This document shows, piece by piece, positions 45,124 to 53,303 of a stretch of DNA of 64,000 nt; within the stretch, counting starts at the first letter, position 1, and each line of letters opens with the position of its first letter. Source of the stretch: Mycolicibacterium doricum. Its GTDB lineage: Bacteria > Actinomycetota > Actinomycetes > Mycobacteriales > Mycobacteriaceae. The position numbers and the translations under genes are program-made. The notes below the pieces were generated by a model. That model searched no databases. It had not been told where the DNA came from and saw only the letters and a list, made by a program, of their open reading frames with translations. The stretch spans positions 1,054,001 to 1,118,000 of the forward strand of contig NZ_AP022605.1 of NCBI RefSeq assembly GCF_010728155.1, read 5' to 3'.

Positions 45124-46179
45124 CTAGCTACCGTCGCGCAGCGCGGCGAGAATCAGTCCCGTCCAGTCCTCTGCGTGAGGGCGGCGACGGCGCCACCTAT
45201 CCGCAATCTCGGAAACCATTGGGTGGCCGCCGGTGGCTATGGCTACCTGGTCTCGAGTTCTGGGACCGCCGTGAGCGCCGTGGCGACTCGACTGGGTGGC
45301 CGACGCGAACCAGGCATGCGGGGTGGACGCGACCATACGCAGGCCCGGCTCGCACAGCCAGGATCGTTCGATCCCCGGAACGCCGGCCAGCCAGCGATCG
45401 TCTCCGGCATCCCCGCCGATCACCAGCGCGGCCGTCCCTTCGTGGTACACGGTGGCATCAACTCCGCGCGTGGTGGCCAGGCGGGCGAGGTCGATGCGCC
45501 GCTGGTCGTCCACCGGTTCCTGGTCGTGATCGGAGGTGATGAGCACCACCAGCTCGTCCCAGCGGGGCCGCAGCACCTCGACGAGGTTAGCCACGGTAGC
45601 GTCCGCCGACCGGTATGCGTCTGCAGCACGTGCGCTTTCGGGTCCGTGGAGATGGGCAGCGGTGTCTGGACCGTTGAGGTGCACGACGAGCAGGTCCGAC
45701 CGCCTCTCCGCGGCCTCGACGGCCCGCGGTAAGACCTCCTCGTCGGCGGCGTAACCGAATTCGTCGCGCATCGCCGACGGTGGAAGCGTGCCATCGGGCG
45801 GCCAATGCCGGCCCGCGGAGCGGGCTCCGGCGACGTCGATGAGATGTTGGTCCCCGACCACCACTTCGGAGGAGCTCGACGCTGCCAGCTCGAACAACGT
45901 CGGTGCGTACGCATCAGCGGTGAATTGATGTCCGACAAATTGATGTCCGACAAATTGGGGTCCGACAAGGGGGTTCGCGAACACCCGGTGCACCTCGGGA
46001 GACCTCCCGGTCACCAGTGTGAGAATGTTCGGGTAGGTCGCCGAACACAGCACCGCCTGCGCGCCGTCAGGGCGCCACGCCCCTGCCGTTGCCAGAGCGT
46101 GCAGTGCGGGCATGGTCTCCGGACGGACTTGGCGGGCACCGACCCCGTCGAGGATGACGAAGACGACCGCCAGACTCAT
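45124..46179 (-). CDS. alkaline-phosphatase-superfamily phosphodiesterase / phosphonoacetate-hydrolase-like enzyme
   Basis: This is a 351-residue cytoplasmic protein of the nucleotide pyrophosphatase/alkaline phosphatase fold. Metal ligands and nucleophile are visible: Asp11 (VILDGVG), Thr48 (CSATYPN), Asp172 and His176 (NGPDTAAHLH), Asp217-His218 (TSDHDQ) and a late His in GAHGG. The last gene of the phosphonate-type operon, its ATG overlaps the ABC ATPase stop (ATGA). In this context phosphonoacetate hydrolase, which has the same fold, is attractive, but a general phosphodiesterase is equally possible from motifs alone. VGHQF is repeated through a DNA tandem repeat. Confidence 0.72.
   Translation of the reverse strand: MSLAVVFVILDGVGARQVRPETMPALHALATAGAWRPDGAQAVLCSATYPNILTLVTGRSPEVHRVFANPLVGPQFVGHQFVGHQFTADAYAPTLFELAASSSSEVVVGDQHLIDVAGARSAGRHWPPDGTLPPSAMRDEFGYAADEEVLPRAVEAAERRSDLLVVHLNGPDTAAHLHGPESARAADAYRSADATVANLVEVLRPRWDELVVLITSDHDQEPVDDQRRIDLARLATTRGVDATVYHEGTAALVIGGDAGDDRWLAGVPGIERSWLCEPGLRMVASTPHAWFASATQSSRHGAHGGPRTRDQVAIATGGHPMVSEIADRWRRRRPHAEDWTGLILAALRDGS
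45923..45967. repeat. three 15 bp tandem units within the phosphatase-fold gene
   Basis: AATTGATGTCCGACA occurs three times in succession (the last with two changes), giving VGPQF-VGHQF-VGHQF in the protein. The reading frame is kept. Confidence 0.8.
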
Positions 46180-47207
46180 GCGGCGAACACGCGAACGGCG
46201 TCCGGCGCGACGGCCACCCCGACCCGTTGACCGTGCGAGAACGCCGCGGCTTCGGGAGACGGCAGGTCGACGTGGAGCGTGTGCCCGTCCACCGTGACGT
46301 AGACACGGCTGATCGCGCCGAGGAAGACGACGACATCGACCGCCGCGGCCATCCCCCCGTGCTCGGTGATCCGCACATCCTCTGGTCGAAAGACCGCGAG
46401 CGCCTTACCGTTGCCGCCTTGCGGCGCTGGGACCGCGAAGGCCTCGCCCCAGCGGACCATGCGGTCCGGGTCGATGGGAAGCTCGATCGCGTTGCGGGAT
46501 CCGACGAACGTAGCGGCGAACCGGGAGACGGGCCGGTCGTAGATCTCGGCCGGCGGGGCCGCCTCCAGGATGCGGCCACCGTCCATCACCGCCACCCGGT
46601 CGGCGACGGCCATTGCCTCGGACTGGTCGTGCGTGACGAAAACCGCAGTGATGCCTATGCGGTGCTGAATGCGCCGGATCTCGTCGCGCAGGCCGTTCCG
46701 GATCGTGGCATCGAGCGCCGCGAGCGGTTCGTCGAGGAGCAGGACGTCGGGTTCCGGGGCCAGCGCGCGTGCCAGGGCGACGCGTTGCTGTTGGCCGCCG
46801 GATAGCTCATTCGGATAACGTCCGGCCAGGTCGGTCATTCCGGTCAACTCCAGGAGCTCGGCCACCCTCGCGGACCGCGCCGCGCGCCGCTGTCTCCTGA
46901 TGTCGAGGGGAAACGAGATGTTTTGGGCGACCGTCATATTGGGGAACAGGGCGTAATGCTGGAACACCATGCCGATGGGGCGCTGCCGTGCCGGGGTGCT
47001 CGTTACGTCGCGGTCCCCGATCCGGATGACGCCGCTGTCGATGCCGTCGAGGCCCGCGATGGCGCGCAGCAACGTGGTCTTGCCGCACCCGGACGGCCCG
47101 AGCAGAGCCACCATCTGGCCCTCTTCGATGTCGAGCGAGACATTGTCGAGTGCAACCGTCGCCCCGTAGGTTTTTCTCACCGCTTCGATTCGTACTGCGC
47201 TTGGCAC
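46176..47207 (-). CDS. phosphonate-type ABC transporter ATP-binding protein
   Basis: This is a 343-residue importer ATPase with Walker A LLGPSGCGKTTLLR, signature ELSGGQQQRVALARAL, Walker B VLLLDEPLAALD and H-loop VFVTHDQSEAMA, followed by a TOBE-like domain of about 100 residues (AVFRPEDVRITEHGG). It is of the Fe3+/spermidine/2-aminoethylphosphonate (PhnT) branch. It lies 17 bp after its permease gene and overlaps the phosphatase-fold gene. Confidence 0.87.
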   Translation of the reverse strand: MPSAVRIEAVRKTYGATVALDNVSLDIEEGQMVALLGPSGCGKTTLLRAIAGLDGIDSGVIRIGDRDVTSTPARQRPIGMVFQHYALFPNMTVAQNISFPLDIRRQRRAARSARVAELLELTGMTDLAGRYPNELSGGQQQRVALARALAPEPDVLLLDEPLAALDATIRNGLRDEIRRIQHRIGITAVFVTHDQSEAMAVADRVAVMDGGRILEAAPPAEIYDRPVSRFAATFVGSRNAIELPIDPDRMVRWGEAFAVPAPQGGNGKALAVFRPEDVRITEHGGMAAAVDVVVFLGAISRVYVTVDGHTLHVDLPSPEAAAFSHGQRVGVAVAPDAVRVFAA

Positions 47208-47224
47208 GGCTCCTCCTCTTGTTG

Positions 47225-48109
47225 CTATTTGGCCCGATCATCGATGCCCGGCAGCAGACGAAGCGGCTCCCCCTGGCTCGCTCGGGCCAGGAGCACCGAC
47301 ACGACGAACATGAGCACGAAGGTGAACATCGCCATGACGGCAACGCCGTTGGGATTCCCGCGGGTGTCGTCGAGCGCGGCCACCTGCCAGACCGGCAGCG
47401 TCTCGAACGAGTTGCCGGTGATGACCCGAGCGATCGAGTATTCCCCGAAAGAGGTGGCGAACGTGAGGATAGATCCGGTGATAATCCCTGTGCGAATGTT
47501 CGGAATGATCACGCGGACAAGGGTTGAAAACGGCGAGGCCCCCGATGCTTCAGCCGCCTCCGACAACCGGCGCGCCCCGGCCGACGCCATCGAACCGTCG
47601 ACCGGCCACAGGAAGAACGGGAACGCCAGCGCCACGTGGCCGAGCACGACGAGAAGGACGCTCGACTCCCACGGCTGGGTCAGCTCGCTCGCGCCGGCCA
47701 GGCGTTTGATGCCGTACGCGAGCACCACGAACGGCAGTGCGAACGGCAGCAGCGCACACAACTGCATCACCGTGCGGATGCGCGGATTGCGCACGTATGC
47801 CCAATACAGCGCCGGAAGAACGAGTATCGCGACGATGACCACCGTCACCGCGGCCAGCCAGGTCGACTTCAGCAATGCCGACACGACACGCGGTTCGCTG
47901 AGTGTGTCGATCCACCACCGCAGGGTGAAGCCGTCGGGGAAAGCCTGATTGCGCCAGACCGTCGCAACCGAGTAGAGCAGCGTGGCGACCACGGGAAGCG
48001 CCAGGAAGACTCCCCACGCTCCCAGCAGGGTCCACTTCGGCCAGTTACGCGTGCTGACCCGAACGCGAGGGATGTGGGCGGACACGGCGATCGGAGCGGT
48101 TGTCGTCAT
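47225..48109 (-). CDS. phosphonate-type ABC transporter permease (second)
   Basis: This is a 294-residue membrane protein with six helices and the importer coupling motif EAAEASGASPFSTLVRVIIP, which contacts the ATPase. Its ATG overlaps the stop of the other permease (ATGA). It is of the PhnV/PotC-like type, which pairs with PhnU-like permeases in aminoethylphosphonate importers. Confidence 0.85.
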   Translation of the reverse strand: MTTTAPIAVSAHIPRVRVSTRNWPKWTLLGAWGVFLALPVVATLLYSVATVWRNQAFPDGFTLRWWIDTLSEPRVVSALLKSTWLAAVTVVIVAILVLPALYWAYVRNPRIRTVMQLCALLPFALPFVVLAYGIKRLAGASELTQPWESSVLLVVLGHVALAFPFFLWPVDGSMASAGARRLSEAAEASGASPFSTLVRVIIPNIRTGIITGSILTFATSFGEYSIARVITGNSFETLPVWQVAALDDTRGNPNGVAVMAMFTFVLMFVVSVLLARASQGEPLRLLPGIDDRAK

Positions 48110-49011
48110 CGCGCCCCCTCCAGCCGCGCCAGCATGCGGGAGGCGATCATCCGATAGAGGACGAGCGCCACCGCCGAGATGACCATCAACAACACCGCCA
48201 GCGCCGCTGCCCGCTCGAACCTGTTGCCACCGCCGGTGGCAGAGAACAAGAAGTTGCCCAGTCGCGTTGTGATCAAGAACCTCGTCGACGTCTCACCGAG
48301 TAAGGCATACGGAACCGAGAACTGACCGAGCGACCACGCGAAGGTCAGCACCCATCCGGACAGTAGAAACGGAAAGAGCACCGGAACGCCGACACGGCGC
48401 CAGAAATACCAGCGCCCACCACCGGCGGTTTGCACCGCTTCCCACCATTCAGGTCGGATCACCGACATCGCCGGCAGCACCAGTAGCACGTAGAGCGGAA
48501 GAATGAAGTACACGTAGGTGACGACGAGCCCCCAGAACGAGTACAGGTTGAGCCCCAGGGTGTAGGAGAACCAGTCCTGCAGGAGCAGCCGGACGAACCC
48601 GACCGCTCCCAGCGTCGACACCATGGCGATCGCCAACGAGGCGCCGCCGAAGTTGGCGGCGACGTTGAGCAGCGCCTGCGAGCCGGCGCGGCCGTGGCGG
48701 CCCAGGCTCGCCACCTGGTAGGCAAGCACCGAGCCGGCGACCGTGCAGATCGTCGCCACGAGTGTTGCCAGGGCAAAAGAGCGCACCATCGCGTCGCGGG
48801 TGATCTGCTGGGTGAAGATGTCGCGCCAGGGTTCCAGCGTCCAACCGCCGTCGGGCCCGGAAAAGCTGAGGCGAACAAGCCACCACGCCGCCGCGACCAA
48901 CAGCACTCCGGCAGTCAGGATGAACGGCACGGCGGGTGCCCACTGCGTCATCGCAGATCGTAGTTCGCCCAGCCGCCGGCGAGCAGCCTCGGAGACCGGC
49001 CCAGGTGTCAT
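48106..49011 (-). CDS. phosphonate-type ABC transporter permease (first)
   Basis: This is a 301-residue, six-helix permease. The coupling region is WWEAVQTAGGGRWYFWRRVG followed by VPVLFPFLL. The start ATG 49011 (MTPGPVSEAA) overlaps the binding-protein stop by ATGA; the longer frame to 49071 lies inside that gene. It forms the pore with the permease encoded next. Confidence 0.85.
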   Translation of the reverse strand: MTPGPVSEAARRRLGELRSAMTQWAPAVPFILTAGVLLVAAAWWLVRLSFSGPDGGWTLEPWRDIFTQQITRDAMVRSFALATLVATICTVAGSVLAYQVASLGRHGRAGSQALLNVAANFGGASLAIAMVSTLGAVGFVRLLLQDWFSYTLGLNLYSFWGLVVTYVYFILPLYVLLVLPAMSVIRPEWWEAVQTAGGGRWYFWRRVGVPVLFPFLLSGWVLTFAWSLGQFSVPYALLGETSTRFLITTRLGNFLFSATGGGNRFERAAALAVLLMVISAVALVLYRMIASRMLARLEGAR

Positions 49012-50195
49012 CCGGCCTCCGTGAGCACTTCGTTCTCCCAGCGCTCGGCGACGACGGACGGGTTGGGCCACTCATCGCCGGGATACTCCGCCACGTTGAC
49101 GTACTCCGCTTCCGGCAGCCACGATGCCTTTAGTTCCTCCGGGACCTCGAGCTTGCCCAGGGTGTAGAGAACGGGGCGGGCGCCGACCCTGGCGAAGACC
49201 AGCTGACCTTCGTCGGAAAGCGTATGGTCGAGAACGAGTTTCGCCAGATCGGGGTCCTCGGTCTTCTTGTTGCACATCGTCGCCGACGGTGACCAGACGC
49301 CGCCCTCTTCCGGAATCGTGATGTCGACGCCGATGCCCTTGTTCTTGACGAGATCGGCGGTCTGGATGTTGACGAAGTCGTAGGCGAGCCGGATCGGCGT
49401 CTCCCCGCGCTCGAATGCCGCGGCCGAGTATTCGGCGTCGTTGCGCTGACCCAGCCGGAAGAACTCGGCCCAGTAGTCGATCGCGGCGTCCAGGTCGAAT
49501 TCACCCTTGGTGGTCGACAGTGCCGCGGCGGTCGAGAACACGGTGGCCTGCCCGGTTCCTGAGGTGATGGGGTTCGACATGGACACCTTCCCCTTGTACT
49601 CGGGCTTGAGCAGATCAGCGAAGGATTTCGGCGGGCTGGGCACCACCGACGTGTTGGTGATGATGGAGATGACGCCCACGGCCGTGGCGACCCATCCACC
49701 GGTGGCGGACTTGTAAGCGTCCGGTAGTTCGGCGGCCGCTTCGGGCATGTAGTCGAGCAACACGCCCTCCTCTTCGGCCACCTGACCGAAGGCGATGCCG
49801 ATATCCGAGCACATCGGCGCGTTGGTCGTCTCGTTCTTGAAGGCGGCGATCTCCTCAGCTGAACTCATGTCGGTGTCGGTGCGGTTCTTGGCCTCGACCG
49901 CAAAGCCGTTGCAGCCCAGCTCGTAGGTGTCACAGACCGACTGATAGAACTCGCCGAAGTTGATCCAGTCGTCGGGCATGCCCGCGGTTCGGAACGACTT
50001 CGCCTGCTCCTTGGCGGCGGTGACGTCCGCGGGCGCCGAGGCGTCGGCAGGCGTGCCGGCGTCCGAGCCGCTGCACGACACAAGCGGCAGCGCGATCGCC
50101 GTCAGCACCGCGGGGATCAGCCGTCGTGACCGGCGTCCGCTCTCACATTGGGGTGTTCTGCTCTGTTGACCAGGTACATACCCAGGTACATACAT
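49008..50195 (-). CDS. lipoprotein substrate-binding protein, 2-aminoethylphosphonate type
   Basis: This is a 395-residue periplasmic-binding-protein-fold lipoprotein. A basic stretch (GRRSRR) and helix lead to the lipobox LPLVSC, Cys41. The mature part has the iron/phosphonate binding pattern (VVPSPPKSFADLLKPEYKGK, MSNPITSGTGQATVF). The start is ATG 50195 because AAGGAGG sits 7 bases upstream; a TTG at 50234 overlapping the HAD stop is rejected. The N-terminus MYVPGYVPG carries a 12 bp tandem duplication. The operon suggests 2-aminoethylphosphonate or an N-alkyl relative as ligand. Confidence 0.82.
   Translation of the reverse strand: MYVPGYVPGQQSRTPQCESGRRSRRLIPAVLTAIALPLVSCSGSDAGTPADASAPADVTAAKEQAKSFRTAGMPDDWINFGEFYQSVCDTYELGCNGFAVEAKNRTDTDMSSAEEIAAFKNETTNAPMCSDIGIAFGQVAEEEGVLLDYMPEAAAELPDAYKSATGGWVATAVGVISIITNTSVVPSPPKSFADLLKPEYKGKVSMSNPITSGTGQATVFSTAAALSTTKGEFDLDAAIDYWAEFFRLGQRNDAEYSAAAFERGETPIRLAYDFVNIQTADLVKNKGIGVDITIPEEGGVWSPSATMCNKKTEDPDLAKLVLDHTLSDEGQLVFARVGARPVLYTLGKLEVPEELKASWLPEAEYVNVAEYPGDEWPNPSVVAERWENEVLTEAG
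50170..50193. repeat. 12 bp tandem duplication at the N-terminus of the binding protein
   Basis: CCAGGTACATAC occurs twice in succession, adding the residues YVPG in frame directly after the start codon. Confidence 0.8.
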
Positions 50196-50230
50196 TGTGG
50201 GGCCTCCTTCTGGACCGAGATGAATAGGGA

Positions 50231-50917
50231 TCAACGACGCTGCAGGATGAGGTCGGCGAATTGGGTGACGGAGCCGACGATGTGGGTGGCTCCTGCATCT
50301 CGCAGCTCCCGTTCGTTGTGGGCGCCGGTGAGCGTGCCGGCAGCCACCGAAGCGCCTGCGCGACGGGCGCTTTCAATGTCGCTGGTGGTGTCGCCCAACG
50401 CAGCGACCTCATAGACGGCGTCGACCTGCAGCCGCATCAGTGCGGTGAGGATGAGGTCGGGATGCGGACGGCCGCGCACACCGTCGCCGGGTGCGAGTAC
50501 CAGGTCGACCAGCGACTGCCAACCCAGCGCGGCGAGCAGCTTCTGCTGGATGACCGAGCTGAACCCGGTGGTCAGGGCGACCTTCACCCGGGCATCGCGC
50601 AGTCGCGTGATCGCCTCCTCCACACCGGCGATCGGTGCGGCGTGGCCACTGTCGATGAATTCGGCGTACGCGAGCTCGAACGCGGCATTAGCGCGCTGCG
50701 CCCGCTTCTGGTCACGAAAAAGCGTCTCGAAGACGGAGATCTTCGACTGCCCCATGGTGTCGAGCAGGTATCGGCGGGCGTCGTCTCGTTCAGCTCCGGA
50801 GTCGGGCAATCCCGCCGCGGTGGCCGCCGCCTCGAAGGCGCTGACCACGAGTCCGTCGTCGGCGACGGTGGTGCCGGCCATATCGATAACAGCAAGTTCA
50901 ATGTGGTTGGGCTGCAC
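50231..50917 (-). CDS. phosphonatase-like HAD hydrolase (PhnX-related)
   Basis: This is a 228-residue HAD enzyme starting at GTG 50917. The nucleophile motif IDMAGTTVADDG (Asp12, Ala14) is the phosphonoacetaldehyde hydrolase form. MGQSK (Lys59) aligns with the MGxxK whose lysine forms the Schiff base in PhnX. VALTTGFSS and VAALGDTTSDIESARRAG complete the HAD set. It would cleave the C-P bond of phosphonoacetaldehyde or a close analogue. It lies 20 bp after the FAD oxidase gene, which could supply the aldehyde. Confidence 0.83.
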   Translation of the reverse strand: MQPNHIELAVIDMAGTTVADDGLVVSAFEAAATAAGLPDSGAERDDARRYLLDTMGQSKISVFETLFRDQKRAQRANAAFELAYAEFIDSGHAAPIAGVEEAITRLRDARVKVALTTGFSSVIQQKLLAALGWQSLVDLVLAPGDGVRGRPHPDLILTALMRLQVDAVYEVAALGDTTSDIESARRAGASVAAGTLTGAHNERELRDAGATHIVGSVTQFADLILQRR

Positions 50918-50937
50918 AGTTTCGCCTCGGCTCTCGG

Positions 50938-52053
50938 TCAGAGGTTGATGAGGTCGGCGGTTTGTTCGGCCAGTGCGGGTGCGAGCGTCATGCCCCGGCC
51001 GCCGGGACCCGTGATGACCCACACGCTGTCCGCCGGCGACGTGCGGCACGCCAGCGGGGCTGCGTCGGTGCTCTGGCTGTAAACGCCCGCCCAGCGCTGA
51101 ACGACGGGAGGTAACGGGCGGCCGAGGAATCCCTCGACGACGTCCATCAGGTATGCGTACGGCGACTCGTCCAGGTCGAAGTCGAACGGCTCGTCATACT
51201 CGTGGGTGTCGCCGATCGTCAAGCCGCCGTGTAGTCGTTGCACGCACAGCAGCTGGATGCGGTGCTTGTCGGCGACGGTGTCCTGGGGCTCGTTGCTTTG
51301 CAACGCCTCGAGTGCCGCACCGGCGAAGCCGGGGTAGTAGCGGAAGCTGTCGCCGTCGGCGATGGCCGTGGTCAGCTGCTCCCCGAGTGGCTCGGTCTGC
51401 ATCATCTGCAGCCGCACTCGGCGCACCGGCAGCGGACCGGCGAGCTCCCGCACCAGGCCGCCATGCGCGGCACCCGGGCACACGATGACCACGTCACCGT
51501 CGTAGCGGCGGCCGTGATCGTCGACGACAGAAGCGCCGTCGGCCGAACGCGCCTCGCTGCCCGCCATGAACCGGTACCGGCCGCTGGCCGCCATGTGCTC
51601 GCGCAGTGCGGGCAGCACCTGCCGCGGTTCGACAACTGCGTCGGTCGAACAGCGCAGCCCGGCCAGGTACTCACCTCGCAAGGCGGGGTTCAGCGCTGCG
51701 ACCTGTTCGGGGTCCAGTAGCGCGAAGCCACGCAACTCGGCGTCCGCCCGGGCGACCATTTCCTCGGCGACGGCCAGTTCACCGCCGGTGCGCAACAGAG
51801 TCAGCGAGCCAGCGGGCCGGAATCCGACCCCGGGCACGTCGGCACCGAGCTTCTCCCACAGTTCACGGGCGCGCAGGGTGGCCTCGAGTTCGTGGGCCGC
51901 CCGGCCGGACAGCCAGACCAGGCCGAAGTTGCGCACTGTCGCGCCACGCGCCTGGGCTTCGCGTTCCAGCTGGACGACGTCGTGTCCGCGGCGGATCGCC
52001 TCGAGCGCGTGGGTGGTGCCGAGGATGCCGCCCCCGATGACCGTTACACGCAC
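50938..52053 (-). CDS. FAD-dependent amine oxidase of the phosphonate-cluster type (glycine/sarcosine oxidase-like)
   Basis: This is a 371-residue DAO-fold flavoprotein: N-terminal MRVTVIGGGILGTTHALEA, VRNFGLVWLSGR and C-terminal VWVITGPGGRGMTLAPALAE. Families of this type are found beside phosphonatase-like enzymes and aminoethylphosphonate importers, where they oxidise an amino- or N-alkylamino-phosphonate to the aldehyde. It is the first gene of the minus-strand operon; a PhnF-type operator lies 77 bp upstream of its start. The exact substrate is inferred from the cluster. Confidence 0.8.
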   Translation of the reverse strand: MRVTVIGGGILGTTHALEAIRRGHDVVQLEREAQARGATVRNFGLVWLSGRAAHELEATLRARELWEKLGADVPGVGFRPAGSLTLLRTGGELAVAEEMVARADAELRGFALLDPEQVAALNPALRGEYLAGLRCSTDAVVEPRQVLPALREHMAASGRYRFMAGSEARSADGASVVDDHGRRYDGDVVIVCPGAAHGGLVRELAGPLPVRRVRLQMMQTEPLGEQLTTAIADGDSFRYYPGFAGAALEALQSNEPQDTVADKHRIQLLCVQRLHGGLTIGDTHEYDEPFDFDLDESPYAYLMDVVEGFLGRPLPPVVQRWAGVYSQSTDAAPLACRTSPADSVWVITGPGGRGMTLAPALAEQTADLINL

Positions 52054-52129
52054 GTCCCGGACCTTTCTTGGCCATGGCTACCGCGCCTCGACCCGTGGGT
52101 ATTGAGAGCACGAACAGAAGGTGAAAAAT

Positions 52130-52141
52130 TGGTATAGACCA
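52130..52141. promoter_or_regulatory. PhnF-type GntR operator TGGTATAGACCA
   Basis: The sequence TGGTATAGACCA, flanked by T and A to make a 14 bp symmetric site, lies between the FAD oxidase start and the plus-strand HD remnant. It equals the site I recall for PhnF in M. smegmatis and fits the GntR/HutC consensus (GGT...ACC). The GntR gene at 52422 is the obvious ligand. Confidence 0.75.
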
Positions 52142-52161
52142 ATGCGAATACACTCCGATCT

Positions 52162-52405
52162 ATGCCGGTGCGACAGGAGACCGCAGATCTGCTGTGCTCG
52201 TTACGAGGAGTCTGGGACGGGGAGGCCGTCGACGAACTGGGCCACGCCCTGCAATCGGGGCGCACGCGCGATCGAGGACAACGCCGATGACGAATTGACC
52301 CTCGCCGCCACGCTGCACGAACTGCGGCACAGCCGACTGTGCGGTGGCCCGGACCGCGCCGATCACGACGTGGGGATATCCTTACTCTTGTGGAACGGGT
52401 TGTAG
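52162..52405 (+). pseudogene. decayed HD-domain oxygenase (PhnZ-like) fragment
   Basis: From ATG 52162 the frame reads ADLLCSLRGVWDGEAVDELG and HALQSG, the start of HD-type phosphonate oxygenases. The frame then shifts near 52255 to RAIEDNADDELTLAATLHEL, RHS and CGGPDRADHD. The HD metal motif (LHDIGH in the family) reads LHELRH, so ligands are lost, and the C-terminal two-thirds is absent. It lies between the operator and the GntR gene; in intact clusters such a gene accompanies aminoethylphosphonate use. Confidence 0.6.
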
Positions 52406-52421
52406 GCCAACAGCAATCGAT

Positions 52422-53135
52422 ATGAGTGGAGCAGCCCGACTGCCGAAGCCATACGTGGTCCGCACGGCGCTCGACGAGATGCTCGCCGACCTGCAGGAGG
52501 GTGACCCGGTGCCCGCAGAGCGCGAGCTCGCCGTCCGCTTCGGGGTGGCACGGGAAACCGTTCGGCAGGCATTGCACGAGCTCCTGGTGGAGGGGCGCAT
52601 CGAGCGCCGCGGACGCGGTACCGTGGTGTCTCGGCCCAAGCTGACCCAGCCGCTTTCGTTGAAGTCCTACACCGATGGTGCGCTTCGGATGGGCCGAGTC
52701 CCCGGGCGTCTGCTTGTCACCTGGGAGGACATCGAAGCCAGCCCGGCATTGGCTGCAGCGCTGTCGGTTCCAGCGGGAGAGCCGATCATGCATCTCGAGC
52801 GGGTGCTGCTGGCCGACGGGCAGCGCATCGGGCTGGAGAGCACGTACCTGCCCAATCACCGGTTCGGCTATCTCAGAAGGACGTTCGACCCTACGACATC
52901 GCTGTATGCCGCGATCCGTGCCGGTGGCGTGCGGTTCGCTTCGGCGGTCGAACGGATCGAGACCGTGCTGCCCTCACCCCGTGAAGCGGATCTGCTCGAA
53001 TCCACCACGGCCATGCCCATGCTGCTGCTCGACCGGCGCTCATTGGATACCGAGGGCGTGCCGATCGAAGCCGTTCGCGCCGTGTACCGCGGTGACCGGG
53101 TGGCGTTCGAGGCAGTGCTGACCGACCCCGACTGA
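52422..53135 (+). CDS. GntR-family regulator (HutC/PhnF subfamily)
   Basis: This is a 237-residue regulator starting at ATG 52422. The winged helix is residues about 12-75 (VPAERELAVRFGVARETVRQ, GRIERRGRGTVVSRP), followed by a UTRA effector domain (GEPIMHLERVLLADGQRIGL, ESTYLPN). It faces the phosphonate operon, and the operator at 52130 matches the PhnF site, so it likely represses this operon in response to its substrate or to phosphate state. The symbol phnF is not assigned, as orthology is unproven. Confidence 0.82.
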   Translation: MSGAARLPKPYVVRTALDEMLADLQEGDPVPAERELAVRFGVARETVRQALHELLVEGRIERRGRGTVVSRPKLTQPLSLKSYTDGALRMGRVPGRLLVTWEDIEASPALAAALSVPAGEPIMHLERVLLADGQRIGLESTYLPNHRFGYLRRTFDPTTSLYAAIRAGGVRFASAVERIETVLPSPREADLLESTTAMPMLLLDRRSLDTEGVPIEAVRAVYRGDRVAFEAVLTDPD

Positions 53136-53150
53136 CGGCGTACTGGCCGG

Positions 53151-53300
53151 GTGCGCGAGAAGTGCTACCCGAAGTTCGGTGTGGGGGCGGTTCGGATGGT
53201 GCGTGCCACGGGTACGCCGATCGCCGCGGTCGCGCGGGACGTCGTCCCGTGGACCTCGGCGGCGCTGGTGGTGTCGGGCGCGCCGCGCGTCCGTCGGTGA
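53151..53300 (+). mobile_element. short remnant of an IS3-type OrfA
   Basis: A 49-codon frame reads REKCYPKFGVGAVRMVRATG then TPIAAVARDV, which resembles the start of IS3-family OrfA (KYPxEFRxxAVxLVRxxGxPIAEVARDLG). The helix-turn-helix end is scrambled and the rest of the element is missing; no inverted repeats are visible. It fills the gap between the GntR gene and DUF190. Confidence 0.5.
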
Positions 53301-53303
53301 AGG

